64,000 nucleotides of DNA from a bacterium (GTDB lineage: Bacteria > Zhuqueibacterota > Zhuqueibacteria > Zhuqueibacterales > Zhuqueibacteraceae). The DNA lies in NCBI GenBank assembly GCA_023150945.1, contig JAKLJX010000005.1, positions 16,629-80,628 on the forward strand, written 5' to 3'. The position numbers were made by a program, and so were the translations under genes. The number at the start of each line of letters is the position of its first letter. Positions within the stretch are counted from its first letter, which is position 1. The notes beneath the pieces are model-generated. The model ran no database searches, was not told where the DNA came from, and saw only the letters and a program-made list of their open reading frames with translations. Positions 50,750 through 59,488 of the stretch are shown here, one piece after another.

Positions 50750-52012
50750 ATGTTCGGCACAATCGGCAACATCTTCAAACGGCAGCGCTACTATTTTGAA
50801 GACGAAGGCAACATGGTCGTCGATCTCGATCCCTCCGCTGCCATCCAGAAATACAATCACGAGACCATGGCGAAGGCGCGGCAGAGCAAGGCCTTCCCCG
50901 GCGACGAGATGATCGTCAACATGGGGCCGCAACATCCCTCCACCCACGGCGTGCTGCGGCTGGAGCTGGTGCTCGATGGCGAGATCGTCAAGAAATGCAC
51001 CCCGCATGTCGGCTATCTCCACCGTAATTTCGAAAAGCATGCGGAAAACATCGGCTGGAACGAAGTCATTCCCTACACTGATCGGCTGGACTATCTGGCC
51101 TCGATGAGCATGAATCTCGGCTATTGCCTGGCCGTGGAAAAGCTGCTGGGGATCAAGGAACTGCCCCGCAAAGTCGAATACCTGCGCGTGATCTGCGCCG
51201 AGCTCATGCGCATCGCCAGCCACCTCATGGCGATCGGCACCTTCGGCCTGGATGTCGGCGCCATCACGCCCTTCCTCTGGGCCTTCCGCGACCGCGAACG
51301 CATCCTGGATTTGTTCGAATGGATTTCCGGCGCGCGCCTGCTCTACAACTACATCTGGATCGGCGGCCTGGCGCGCGATCTGCCTGCGGGCTGGCTCAAG
51401 CAGGCGGCGGAATTTCTCGATGAACTCGAGCGCAACATGAAGGAGTTCAACCGGCTGCTCTCCGGCAATCACATCTTCATCAAACGCTCCGCCGATATCG
51501 GCATTCTCCCGCCGGAGGTCGCCGTCAATTGCGGCGCGACTGGCCCGGTGCTGCGCGGCAGCGGCATCAAGTGGGACGTGCGCAAGGACGAGCCTTATTC
51601 GCTTTATCCGGAATTCGAGTTCGAGGTGCCGGTGGGCGAGGGCCGCTATGGCCCGATCGGCTCGGTGCTCGATCGCTACGAGGTGCGCGTCAAGGAGATC
51701 GAACAATCCGTCAAGATTCTGCGCCAGGCGATCGCGCAGTGCCCGGAGCAAGGCGATGTCAAGGAGGCCATTCCGCGCCGAATGCGGCCGCCGGCCGGCG
51801 CCGAATGCTACGTGCGCAGCGAGGCGCCGCGCGGCGAGATCGGCTTTTATCTGCGCTCCAATGGCAGCGATATTCCCGATCGCGTGCGCTGCCGCTCCTC
51901 CTGTTTCGTGCATGTCAGCCTGCTCGACGAAATCAGCCGGGGCGCGATGGTGGCCGACATGATTCTCATCATCGGCAGCATCGACATCGTCCTGGGTGAA
52001 GTCGATCGCTGA
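50750..52012 (+). CDS. nuoD: NADH-quinone oxidoreductase subunit D, second copy
   Basis: 420 residues from the ATG at 50750; the frame extends upstream through nuoI2 without support. NMGPQHPSTHGVLRLELVLDGE, HVGYLHRNFEKHAENIGWNEVIPYTDRLDYL and the C-terminal CRSSCFVHVSLLDE with DIVLGEVDR identify it. Neither NiFe CxxC site is present, so it is not a hydrogenase. It is closer to the standard bacterial NuoD than the first, fused copy. It is the last gene of the cluster; J-N are absent. Confidence 0.93.
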   Translation: MFGTIGNIFKRQRYYFEDEGNMVVDLDPSAAIQKYNHETMAKARQSKAFPGDEMIVNMGPQHPSTHGVLRLELVLDGEIVKKCTPHVGYLHRNFEKHAENIGWNEVIPYTDRLDYLASMSMNLGYCLAVEKLLGIKELPRKVEYLRVICAELMRIASHLMAIGTFGLDVGAITPFLWAFRDRERILDLFEWISGARLLYNYIWIGGLARDLPAGWLKQAAEFLDELERNMKEFNRLLSGNHIFIKRSADIGILPPEVAVNCGATGPVLRGSGIKWDVRKDEPYSLYPEFEFEVPVGEGRYGPIGSVLDRYEVRVKEIEQSVKILRQAIAQCPEQGDVKEAIPRRMRPPAGAECYVRSEAPRGEIGFYLRSNGSDIPDRVRCRSSCFVHVSLLDEISRGAMVADMILIIGSIDIVLGEVDR

Positions 52013-52300
52013 ATGGCGACCACAGCGCCCCGCTATTTGCCCGCAGCAGTCGAACGCCCGCCCTCCTCGTGCCAGCGAGGCGGTGGGAAGAACGTCTCTG
52101 TGGGCTGTTTTTTTGGGGAAAAGAGACCGGTTGCAACTGAAGCAACAACCGGCGCCGGCCGCGCGTGAAACGAGGTGACGCGCAAGAGACTGATCGTGCC
52201 TGGAAAGAGGAAAACCATTGCGGTGAGATTTCAGGTCAGCGGGCAGGGAAATTTGCCCGCCGCGACGCAAACCGCAGGTTAATCGTTCGGGTGTTTGGTT

Positions 52301-55126
52301 ATGGCTTACTTCGATAACCGGCCTCAGCACTTCCGCCTGGTGGCGGTGCTCTATGCCGGCGCGCTGCTGGTGCTCGCCGGGATGAATTTTGTTCGCAATG
52401 CCAGCCGGGCAACCGACGAGAATCTGTTTCGCACCTCGCCGTCGCGGTTGTATGTGATCCGGAGTCTTGCGACCGTGCTGCCTGCAGCCGGTTTGCAGGC
52501 CGGCCCGCAGGCCGCAGTGGCTCGGGCCGATTCCGTGCGCGCCGGAGATTTTTTGATCGCCTGCAATCGCCGCGAAATCGAAGACGCCGCCGATTGGCAG
52601 CAGGCGCGGCAGGGCGTCGCGCCTGATTCCGTCATCGCGCTCAAACTGTTTCGACCGGCACAAGGCGAGGGCTTTACCATTCGTCTGGCTGCCGCCGCCC
52701 TGCCGGATTCCTGCGTGCTCGAGTTGCCGCCTTCCATCTACATCGTCGGTGTCGAAAAAGGCGGCGCTTCCGATCGTGCCGGGCTGCTGCCCGGCGATGT
52801 CATCCTGCGTATCAATCAACAGAGCTTTCGCGATGCCGTCGACGCGGACCGCATCATGCGCCGGGCCGGCAGCGGCCAGACCATCGACTACGAGGTTCGG
52901 CGCGGCCCTCGATCCCTGACGTTGCACGTCACGCTCGCCCGCCTCGGCGTCAGCCTGGGCATGGTCATCAGCTTGCTGATCGGCTTGGCGTTTCTGGGCT
53001 TGGGCCTGTTCCTCACGCTGCACCGGCCGCGCATCCGCGCGGCGCGACTGGTCGGTTTGGTGTTCATGGCATTCTCGTTTCCGGTGCTGTTGACCCATCA
53101 GCAGGGCGCGGAGGCCGGCCTGCTCTCCCAGATTTTGTTTGCGGCGATCATCGCCAACATTCTCTTCGGAACCGCCACCGGCATTCACTCCAGTTTCTAC
53201 TTTCCCAAAGAACGGCCGGAGTTGTTGCAGAACCCCTGGCTCGGCCGCGTGCCCTATGTGCTGGCGGCCGCGGCGTTCGCGGTAATCGGCGGCCTGGGCT
53301 TCGCGCAATCTGCGCTTGCGCGGTTGTTGTTCTTGGCAACGCTCGGGCTGATGCTGCTTTACTACGTCGTCGTGTTTTTGATTCACCGCCGGCAATGCGG
53401 TGTGGAATACAAACGCCTGAGCCGGTCGTTCAAAGCCATTGCCGCGGCCGCGGTGGTGGGCATGCTTGTGTTGAATTTGCTGCTGGTCCGCAAAGTCGAC
53501 CAGGCGAATACCGGCGTGCTGCTGCTGCCTCTGCTGCTGCTGCCGGGCGGCTATCTTTACTTTATTGGCCGCCACCGCCTGCTCGATGTGAATTTGCGCG
53601 TGCGCCGTAACACGCAATACACCATCGTCTCGGCGGTGTGGACGGTGCTGCTGCTCCTGCTGATGGTGACCGCGCTGGCGTGGCTGCCCAAGCTCAAGTT
53701 GAACCTGCCCGACATCCGCTTCAACCGCGGCTACCTCGAGATCGGCGCTCTGCCGATGTCGCCGGATCAACACCAATTCGCCGAGAAGATCATTCTCATG
53801 GCGCTGGCGATGGCATTGATCTTCGTTTTCCAAAAACTCGGCCGCGCCGGCCAGAACTGGATCGCACGCCTGTTTCATCGTGAAAGCTATGACTACCGGG
53901 TGGCCACCAGCGAGCTGGCCGAAGTGATGGCCACCAAATTGAGCATGGTCGATCTGGCGCGCGGCATCGTGAAAAAGCTGGCGGAGCTGATGCACCTCGA
54001 GCGCGTCGGCGTCATGTTTTTCCAAAACCAGAAGGTCTGTTGCTGCCAAGAGGCCTATGGCTTCGATGGCGAGGAGTGGCAGGCGTTTTGTATTGCCACC
54101 GATCAGCAGATCGTGCAGGTCTTGGAAAAATTCCGCAGCGAGTCCCGCTTCACCGTGGACTATTTACCCGATGATCTCAAGGACAATTTCTATCATCACG
54201 GCTTCCGCCACTTGATTCCGATTCGTTTCAAGGAAAAACTGGTGGGCACGCTGCTGCTCGGGGAAAAACTCTCCGAGGCAGCCTACACGCATGAAGACTT
54301 TGCCATTCTCACGGCGGTCGCGAAACAGGCTTCGGTGGCGGTGGAAAACGCTTTCTTGTATGAAGAGCTGGCCGAGCAGGAACGGTTGAAACACGAGCTT
54401 GCCATTGCCCGGCGCATCCAGTTGGCCTCGCTGCCGCAAACCACGCCGGCGATCGCAGGCCTGGAGATTGCCGGCGTTTCGATTCCGGCGCATGAAGTGG
54501 GCGGCGACTATTTCGACTACCTGAACGGCAAGCCGCACAAGATCACCGTGATCGTGGGCGACGTGAGCGGCAAGGGCACTTCAGCGGCGCTCTACATGTC
54601 GAAGGTGCAGGGCATTTTGCGCTCGTTGCACGACTTCGGGCTGTCGCCGCGCGACCTGTTCATCCGCGCGAATCATTTGCTGCGCCAGGCGCTGGAACGC
54701 AAGTCTTTCGTGACTTCCATTGGCGCGGATTTCGACACGCAGGCGCGGCGGCTGGTGCTGGCGCGCGCCGGCCATTTGCCGCTGTTTCACTACTGTGCTC
54801 CCGCACAAGCCGTGGTGAAAGTCACGCCGCGAGGGTTGGGCTTGGGACTGGATGAGGAGTTCATCTTCGCAGCCGAATTGGAAGAGAAGACCATTCCCTA
54901 TGCGGCCGGCGATGTTTTTTTGTTCGTCACCGATGGTGTCACCGAAGCGGACGACGGCCACGGCGGTGAATTCGGCGAAGAGCCGCTCATCGACATTCTG
55001 CTGCGCCACCATCATCGCCCGGCCGCGCAGATTCGCGATCAATTGATCACCGCGCTGCGCGGTTTCAGCAACAACACCGAGCAGCGCGACGATCAAACCA
55101 TCGTGGTGGTGAAGGCGACGCCGTGA
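52301..55126 (+). CDS. PDZ-transmembrane-GAF-SpoIIE serine/threonine phosphatase
   Basis: 941 residues from the ATG at 52301. The layout is: an N-terminal helix (HFRLVAVLYAGALLVLAGM), a PDZ-containing extracytoplasmic part (about residues 145-210, IVGVEKGGASDRAGLLPGDVILRINQQSF), six to eight transmembrane helices (about residues 215-500), a GAF domain (about 540-690) and a PP2C-like SpoIIE/RsbU domain (about 720-941) with EVGGDYFDY, IVGDVSGKGTSAALYMSK, ARAGHLPLFH, FLFVTDGVTEA and QRDDQTIVVVK. Metal-binding Asp residues are present. It probably senses a periplasmic signal and dephosphorylates an anti-anti-sigma antagonist. No partner gene lies next to it. Confidence 0.88.
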   Translation: MAYFDNRPQHFRLVAVLYAGALLVLAGMNFVRNASRATDENLFRTSPSRLYVIRSLATVLPAAGLQAGPQAAVARADSVRAGDFLIACNRREIEDAADWQQARQGVAPDSVIALKLFRPAQGEGFTIRLAAAALPDSCVLELPPSIYIVGVEKGGASDRAGLLPGDVILRINQQSFRDAVDADRIMRRAGSGQTIDYEVRRGPRSLTLHVTLARLGVSLGMVISLLIGLAFLGLGLFLTLHRPRIRAARLVGLVFMAFSFPVLLTHQQGAEAGLLSQILFAAIIANILFGTATGIHSSFYFPKERPELLQNPWLGRVPYVLAAAAFAVIGGLGFAQSALARLLFLATLGLMLLYYVVVFLIHRRQCGVEYKRLSRSFKAIAAAAVVGMLVLNLLLVRKVDQANTGVLLLPLLLLPGGYLYFIGRHRLLDVNLRVRRNTQYTIVSAVWTVLLLLLMVTALAWLPKLKLNLPDIRFNRGYLEIGALPMSPDQHQFAEKIILMALAMALIFVFQKLGRAGQNWIARLFHRESYDYRVATSELAEVMATKLSMVDLARGIVKKLAELMHLERVGVMFFQNQKVCCCQEAYGFDGEEWQAFCIATDQQIVQVLEKFRSESRFTVDYLPDDLKDNFYHHGFRHLIPIRFKEKLVGTLLLGEKLSEAAYTHEDFAILTAVAKQASVAVENAFLYEELAEQERLKHELAIARRIQLASLPQTTPAIAGLEIAGVSIPAHEVGGDYFDYLNGKPHKITVIVGDVSGKGTSAALYMSKVQGILRSLHDFGLSPRDLFIRANHLLRQALERKSFVTSIGADFDTQARRLVLARAGHLPLFHYCAPAQAVVKVTPRGLGLGLDEEFIFAAELEEKTIPYAAGDVFLFVTDGVTEADDGHGGEFGEEPLIDILLRHHHRPAAQIRDQLITALRGFSNNTEQRDDQTIVVVKATP

Positions 55127-55212
55127 AACCGCCGGCTGCGACTGTGCATATTCATTCACCGCCACGGAACAAGATTATTCCCCTCCGCTCCGGCCTTTCT
55201 CCAGAATCCGCT

Positions 55213-55241
55213 TGACAACGTTCTCCGCTGATTGTATCATC
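55213..55241 (+). promoter_or_regulatory. candidate promoter upstream of the hcr operon
   Basis: A perfect TTGACA is followed after about 17 bases by TATCAT, five of six matches. It is the best promoter-like signal ahead of the hcrCAB genes and would put the dispersed repeat at 55352-55487 in the leader RNA. Its use is inferred. Confidence 0.5.
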
Positions 55242-55351
55242 TACCCACTTTTTTGCGCCCGCCGGAGGGCGCAAACGAGCCCAACCCGGGCAGGCACGAA
55301 CAATCGCATCACACCGCGCGCACGGTTTGTCTCATCCAAACCATAGTCTCT

Positions 55352-55487
55352 GTCCGAAAATGTTCCAATCTCGGCTGAGCCGAGGATTCCAAAGCTTCGA
55401 ATGTTGTGAACGCGCTCAAGATTTTGAAGCACCGGCCGAGCCGGAGCAGGAACGTTTTCTCAAAAGTCCGCGATTGCGGACGGACAC
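55352..55487 (+). repeat. double-hairpin dispersed repeat, copy 3
   Basis: GTCCGAAAATGTTCCAAT, the palindrome CTCGGCTGAGCCGAG, TTCCAAAGCTTCGA, a second GC-rich hairpin CCGGCCGAGCCGG, then GAACGTTTTCTCAAAAGTCC and GCGGACGGACAC. The outer ends GTCCG and CGGAC are inverted. It ends 16 bp before the start codon of the small hcr subunit gene, so its hairpins may affect translation. Confidence 0.85.
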
Positions 55488-55503
55488 TAACGAAACCACC
55501 CTT

Positions 55504-55989
55504 ATGCCAACCAAAGAGATCATCACCCTGCGGGTGAACGGCTCCACGCATGAGCTGGCCGTCCGGCCCTCTGACGTTTTGCTCGACGTCTTGCGGGAAA
55601 ACCTGAATCTGACCGGCACCAAGCGCGGTTGTGACATGGGCACCTGCGGCTGTTGCGCGGTGCATCTCGACGGCGAGCCGCGACTGGCCTGTCTGACCCT
55701 GGCGCTGGAGGCCGTCGGCCATGAGGTGCGCACGATTGAAGGTTTGAAGGGGGAAGGATTGCTTCATCCGCTGCAGCGCGCCTTTGCCGAGCATGGCGGT
55801 TCGCAATGCGGCTTCTGCACCCCGGGTTTCATCATGACGGCCGCCGCCTTTCTGGCCGAGAATCCCCGTCCAACGCGCGCCGAGATTCAAGAAGCGATTT
55901 CCGGCAACCTGTGCCGCTGCACCGGCTATGTCAAAATCGTCGATGCGATTGCGGCGGTGGCCGAAGCGCGGGCAGCGACAACCGGATAA
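55504..55989 (+). CDS. hcrC: 4-hydroxybenzoyl-CoA reductase-type small subunit (2x 2Fe-2S)
   Basis: 161 residues, the expected length. The plant-type 2Fe-2S ligands are Cys43, 48, 51 and 63 ([10 protein letters not shown]...C), and the second cluster uses Cys102, 105, 137 and 139 ([17 protein letters not shown]). It is the electron-transfer subunit of the xanthine-oxidase family. With hcrA and hcrB downstream it makes an alpha-beta-gamma complex. No good ribosome-binding site precedes the ATG at 55504. Confidence 0.88.
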   Translation: MPTKEIITLRVNGSTHELAVRPSDVLLDVLRENLNLTGTKRGCDMGTCGCCAVHLDGEPRLACLTLALEAVGHEVRTIEGLKGEGLLHPLQRAFAEHGGSQCGFCTPGFIMTAAAFLAENPRPTRAEIQEAISGNLCRCTGYVKIVDAIAAVAEARAATTG

Positions 55990-56079
55990 AGATCCCCTTG
56001 CTTTGCAGCCGGCCTGGCGGCCTGCGAATTCCATTCTCACCAGATGTGCGAGCGCAATCTCAGTGGCGGAGAGCAAAAG

Positions 56080-58389
56080 ATGTCGAATACCATCGGCAAA
56101 CCGGTTCCCTTGATCGACGGCCTGAAGAAGACCACGGGCGAGGGCATCTATACCGACGATATCAAGCTGCCCAACATGCTGGTGGGCAAGATTCTGCGCA
56201 GCCCGCATGCCCACGCCCGCCTGAAACGCCTCGACACCAGCAAAGCGGAGCAGTTGCCGGGTGTGCATGCTGTGATCACCGGCAGGGAGGCCCCGCATAC
56301 TTTTGGCGTGTTGCCGATCAGCGAGGATGAAACCGCGCTGGCAGTCGACAAAGTGATTTTCATCGGCGACAATGTCGCGGCGGTGGCCGCTGACGATGAG
56401 GAGATTGCCTGCCAGGCATTGCGCCTCATCGAGGTGGAGTATGAAGAGCTGCCGGTTTATCGCAAGTTCGAAGACAGCGTGCAGCCCGCAGCCGAGGCCA
56501 TTCATCCCGGCAATGGCAACGGCACCAACATTCACAAGGAAGTCCGGCAGGAGTTCGGCGAGGTGGCGGCGGCCCGCGCGCGCAGCCGCCAGGTGAAATC
56601 CGCCGGTTATGATTTCCTGGGGGTGACGCACGCGTTTACCGAGCCGCATTGCGTGATCGCGCACTACGACGCCGATGATCGCATGACGGTGTGGTCGGCG
56701 CAGCAGGTGCCGCATTATCTGCATCGCGCGCTCGCCAAAGTTCTGCAGATGCCGATGTATCGCATTCGCGTCATCCGGCCGATGGTGGGTGGTGCTTTCG
56801 GCGGCAAGAGTGATCCGTTTCCGCATGAGATGGTTGCGGCGCTGCTGTCGCGCAAATGCCGGCGGCCGGTGAAGATTCTGTTCGACCGCGAGGAGGTTTT
56901 TCTCAGCAATCACGGCCGGCATCCGACTCGCACCGAAATCGCGATGGGCCTGGATGAAGCGGGCAAGATCAGCTTTCTCGATTTGCAGGCGCAAATCGAC
57001 GGCGGTGCCTGGGGCAGCTTCGGCGTGGTTACCACCTACTACAACGGCGTGCTGAACATGGGGCCGTATGTGATCAACAACTTTCGCTATCACGGCCGCC
57101 GCGCCTACACCAACAAACCGCCGAGCGGCGCCATGCGCGGCCATGGCGCGGTGAACTCCCGCTTTGCGGTCGAGACCCTGCTCGATGAATTGTGCGAAGC
57201 GGCCCGGCTCGATCCCTGCGATGTGCGACTGAACAACCTGCTGCCCGCGAACTGCACTACCGCCAATGGCTTTCGCATCACCAGCAATGGTACCCGCGAG
57301 TGCATTCTGCGCGCGCGCCAAGCCTCGGAATGGGACCGGAAATTCCGCAAGCTGCCGTTTGGCCGCGGCGTGGGCGTGGCCTGTGGCTTCTACATCAGCG
57401 GCAGCGCCCACCGCATTCATTTCAACGATCTGCCGCAATCCACCGTGCATCTCAAAATCGACATGGACGGCGGCATCACCGTGCATTGCCTGGCCGCGGA
57501 GATCGGCCAGGGCAGCGATACCATGCTGGCACAATGCGTGGCCGAACCGCTGGGCGTGCCGCTCGACCGCATTCGCATTTTCTCGAACGACTCCGATGCC
57601 GATCCCATCGATCTCGGCTCCTATTCCAGCCGCGTGACCTTCATGGCGGGCAATGCGGCGCGTGAGGCGGCGCTGCAGATACGCGCGAAGCTGGTGCAGG
57701 CGGCGAATGCGCTCACCGGCTATCCGGCCGAGGGCTTCGTGCTGGCGAATGAAGAAATCATCTATCAGCGCGATCCGCGTGTGCGCGTGACCTTCATGCA
57801 GGCACTGGAGCAAGCCCTGGCAAACAACGGCGCTTTGCTGGCCAAGGGCAAATACATAAGCCCGCCGCCGATTGGCGGTTCGTTCAAGGGCGCTCGCGCC
57901 GGCCTGTCACCGAGTTACAGTTTTCAATGCTACATTGCCGAAGTCTCGGTCGATACCGAAACCTGCGAGCCGCGCGTGGAGAAGGTGTGGGCGGCGCACG
58001 ATTGCGGCAAGGCGCTGAATCCCCTGGCCGTGCAGGGCCAGATCGAGGGCTGCATTCACATGGGATTGGGTCAGGCGTTGATGGAGGAAATGGTCTACAA
58101 TCGCGGCAACGTGTTGAATGCCAATCTGCTCGACTATCGCACGCTCACGCCCCGGCAAATGCCGGAAGTGGAGGTGATCATCGTCGAAAGCGATGATCCC
58201 GAGGGGCCGTGGGGCGCGAAGGAGGCCGGCGAAGGCCCGTTGCTGCCGATTCTGCCGGCGGTGGCCAATGCGATTTACGACGCGATCGGCGTGCGGCTGC
58301 GCAGCCTGCCGATGACCGCGGACAAGATTTGGAAAGCGAGGCAGGATCAGCAAAAGACTGCCAAACGCCATGTCGCGGCTGTGCTTTGA
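56080..58389 (+). CDS. hcrA: 4-hydroxybenzoyl-CoA reductase-type molybdenum subunit
   Basis: 769 residues from the ATG at 56080, with GGAGAG nine bases upstream, matching the length of the Thauera alpha subunit as I recall. Molybdopterin cytosine dinucleotide binding is shown by VGGAFGGKS, GAMRGHGAVNSRFAVE and EIGQGSDTML; the catalytic glutamate is in GEGPLLP, near residue 718. It would remove the ring hydroxyl of 4-hydroxybenzoyl-CoA, giving benzoyl-CoA, using low-potential electrons. A xanthine dehydrogenase-like alternative is possible, but the FAD subunit's 4Fe-4S loop supports the reductase. Confidence 0.85.
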   Translation: MSNTIGKPVPLIDGLKKTTGEGIYTDDIKLPNMLVGKILRSPHAHARLKRLDTSKAEQLPGVHAVITGREAPHTFGVLPISEDETALAVDKVIFIGDNVAAVAADDEEIACQALRLIEVEYEELPVYRKFEDSVQPAAEAIHPGNGNGTNIHKEVRQEFGEVAAARARSRQVKSAGYDFLGVTHAFTEPHCVIAHYDADDRMTVWSAQQVPHYLHRALAKVLQMPMYRIRVIRPMVGGAFGGKSDPFPHEMVAALLSRKCRRPVKILFDREEVFLSNHGRHPTRTEIAMGLDEAGKISFLDLQAQIDGGAWGSFGVVTTYYNGVLNMGPYVINNFRYHGRRAYTNKPPSGAMRGHGAVNSRFAVETLLDELCEAARLDPCDVRLNNLLPANCTTANGFRITSNGTRECILRARQASEWDRKFRKLPFGRGVGVACGFYISGSAHRIHFNDLPQSTVHLKIDMDGGITVHCLAAEIGQGSDTMLAQCVAEPLGVPLDRIRIFSNDSDADPIDLGSYSSRVTFMAGNAAREAALQIRAKLVQAANALTGYPAEGFVLANEEIIYQRDPRVRVTFMQALEQALANNGALLAKGKYISPPPIGGSFKGARAGLSPSYSFQCYIAEVSVDTETCEPRVEKVWAAHDCGKALNPLAVQGQIEGCIHMGLGQALMEEMVYNRGNVLNANLLDYRTLTPRQMPEVEVIIVESDDPEGPWGAKEAGEGPLLPILPAVANAIYDAIGVRLRSLPMTADKIWKARQDQQKTAKRHVAAVL

Positions 58390-58493
58390 GCTTGGATCTG
58401 CCGGCGGCAGCATCGTCTTGCCCGGATTTTACCGCCTGCTGCTCAACTGGGAGTCGTTGCAGTGAGGATTGATTCAGACAACGAACAAGAAGC

Positions 58494-59471
58494 ATGATTC
58501 TCCCCGCATTCAAATTGCACCAGCCCCAGACCGTGCCTGAAGCGATCGCCATTGCGCAGGCGTGCAAGGGTGATTTTGACTTCATTTCCGGCGGCACTGA
58601 CTTGTTGCCGAACTACAAGATGCGGCTGAACCCGCGCGGCCATGTCATCAGCCTCGCCAGGATCGCCGACCTGCACGAAATCAGCCCCACCTGCATGGGC
58701 GCGATGGCGCGCTTGCGGGATGTCATCGCGAATGAATCCCTGGAGCAAGCCCTGCCGGTTATCCCGCACACGGCGCGGCAAATCGCCAGTCCATTGCTGC
58801 AGGCCTCCGGCACGATCGGCGGAAATCTGCTGCTCGACACGCGCTGCTACTATTTCAACCAAAGCTGGTTTTGGCGGGATTCGAAAGGCTACTGCTTGAA
58901 AGCGGAGGGCACAGACTGTCTGGTGATTCCGCAAAAGTCGATCTGCTACGCGACGTATTCGGGCGACCTGGCGCCGGTGTTCATGGTGCTGGGCGCCACG
59001 CTTGTGCTGCAGGGTCCGGAGGGCAGGCGGGAGGTGCCATGCGAAAATTTCTTCACGCATGACGGCATCACCCGCAATGTCAAGCTGCCCGAGGAAATTT
59101 TGACCCACGTGCTGCTGCCGGCCGCGGCGCAGTCGCTGCAGGCCGGCTATCTGAAGTTGCGGGTGCGGGACAGCATGGATTTTCCCGTACTCGGCGTGGC
59201 GGTTGCCATTCGCCTCAATCAGCGCACGATTGCGCGATTGCGCGTGGCCTTGACCGGCGTGGCGACGACTCCGCTGCTGTTCGATGAGGTGACGGAAGCG
59301 GTGGTGGGTGATCAACTCACCGGAGATCTCATCGACGGCCTCGCCGATGACATCATGAATCGGGTCACACCCTATCGCAACGTTGCCCTCTCGCCGCAAT
59401 ATCGCAAAGCCATGATTGCCGTGTTCATCCGGCGATTGCTGCACAAGTACCTGCCCGCCACTTCGGCGTGA
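58494..59471 (+). CDS. hcrB: 4-hydroxybenzoyl-CoA reductase-type FAD subunit with extra 4Fe-4S loop
   Basis: 325 residues. The FAD domain shows ISGGTDLLPNYK and SGTIGGNLL. A loop of about 40 residues contains Cys118, 134, 142 and 151 (RCYYFNQSWFWRDSKGYC, TDCLVIPQ, SICYATYSG); the 16-8-9 spacing equals that recalled for the Thauera aromatica beta subunit. This loop holds the 4Fe-4S cluster found only in the 4-HBCR group and absent in ordinary xanthine dehydrogenases. The C-terminal CO-dehydrogenase-flavoprotein-like domain is normal. Confidence 0.88.
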   Translation: MILPAFKLHQPQTVPEAIAIAQACKGDFDFISGGTDLLPNYKMRLNPRGHVISLARIADLHEISPTCMGAMARLRDVIANESLEQALPVIPHTARQIASPLLQASGTIGGNLLLDTRCYYFNQSWFWRDSKGYCLKAEGTDCLVIPQKSICYATYSGDLAPVFMVLGATLVLQGPEGRREVPCENFFTHDGITRNVKLPEEILTHVLLPAAAQSLQAGYLKLRVRDSMDFPVLGVAVAIRLNQRTIARLRVALTGVATTPLLFDEVTEAVVGDQLTGDLIDGLADDIMNRVTPYRNVALSPQYRKAMIAVFIRRLLHKYLPATSA

Positions 59472-59488
59472 AGAGAGGAGCGAAGGAC

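Larger units (their letters stand above)
55127..55503. other. 377-bp intergenic region with a repeat copy ahead of the hcr operon
   Basis: No gene is recognised. The double-hairpin repeat at 55352-55487 ends 16 bp before the hcrC start codon, leaving little room for a ribosome-binding site. TTGACAACGTTCTCCGCTGATTGTATCAT near 55213 gives TTGACA, a 17-bp spacer and TATCAT, a candidate promoter about 290 bp upstream of hcrC. Confidence 0.5.

Noticed and set aside
50750-52012. NuoD2 as the large subunit of a membrane-bound NiFe hydrogenase
   Set aside because: The N- and C-terminal CxxC nickel ligands are missing, and the conserved quinone-site His motif GPQHPSTHG is present.
50720-54049. Minus-strand frame of 1109 codons opposite nuoI2, nuoD2 and the SpoIIE gene
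   Set aside because: It spans several well-supported plus-strand genes and an intergenic gap, and its sequence is low-complexity Ala/Gln/His/Arg without recognisable motifs.
55309-57813. Minus-strand frame of 834 codons opposite hcrC/hcrA
   Set aside because: It runs through the dispersed repeat and antisense to two conserved genes; composition is that of a shadow frame.
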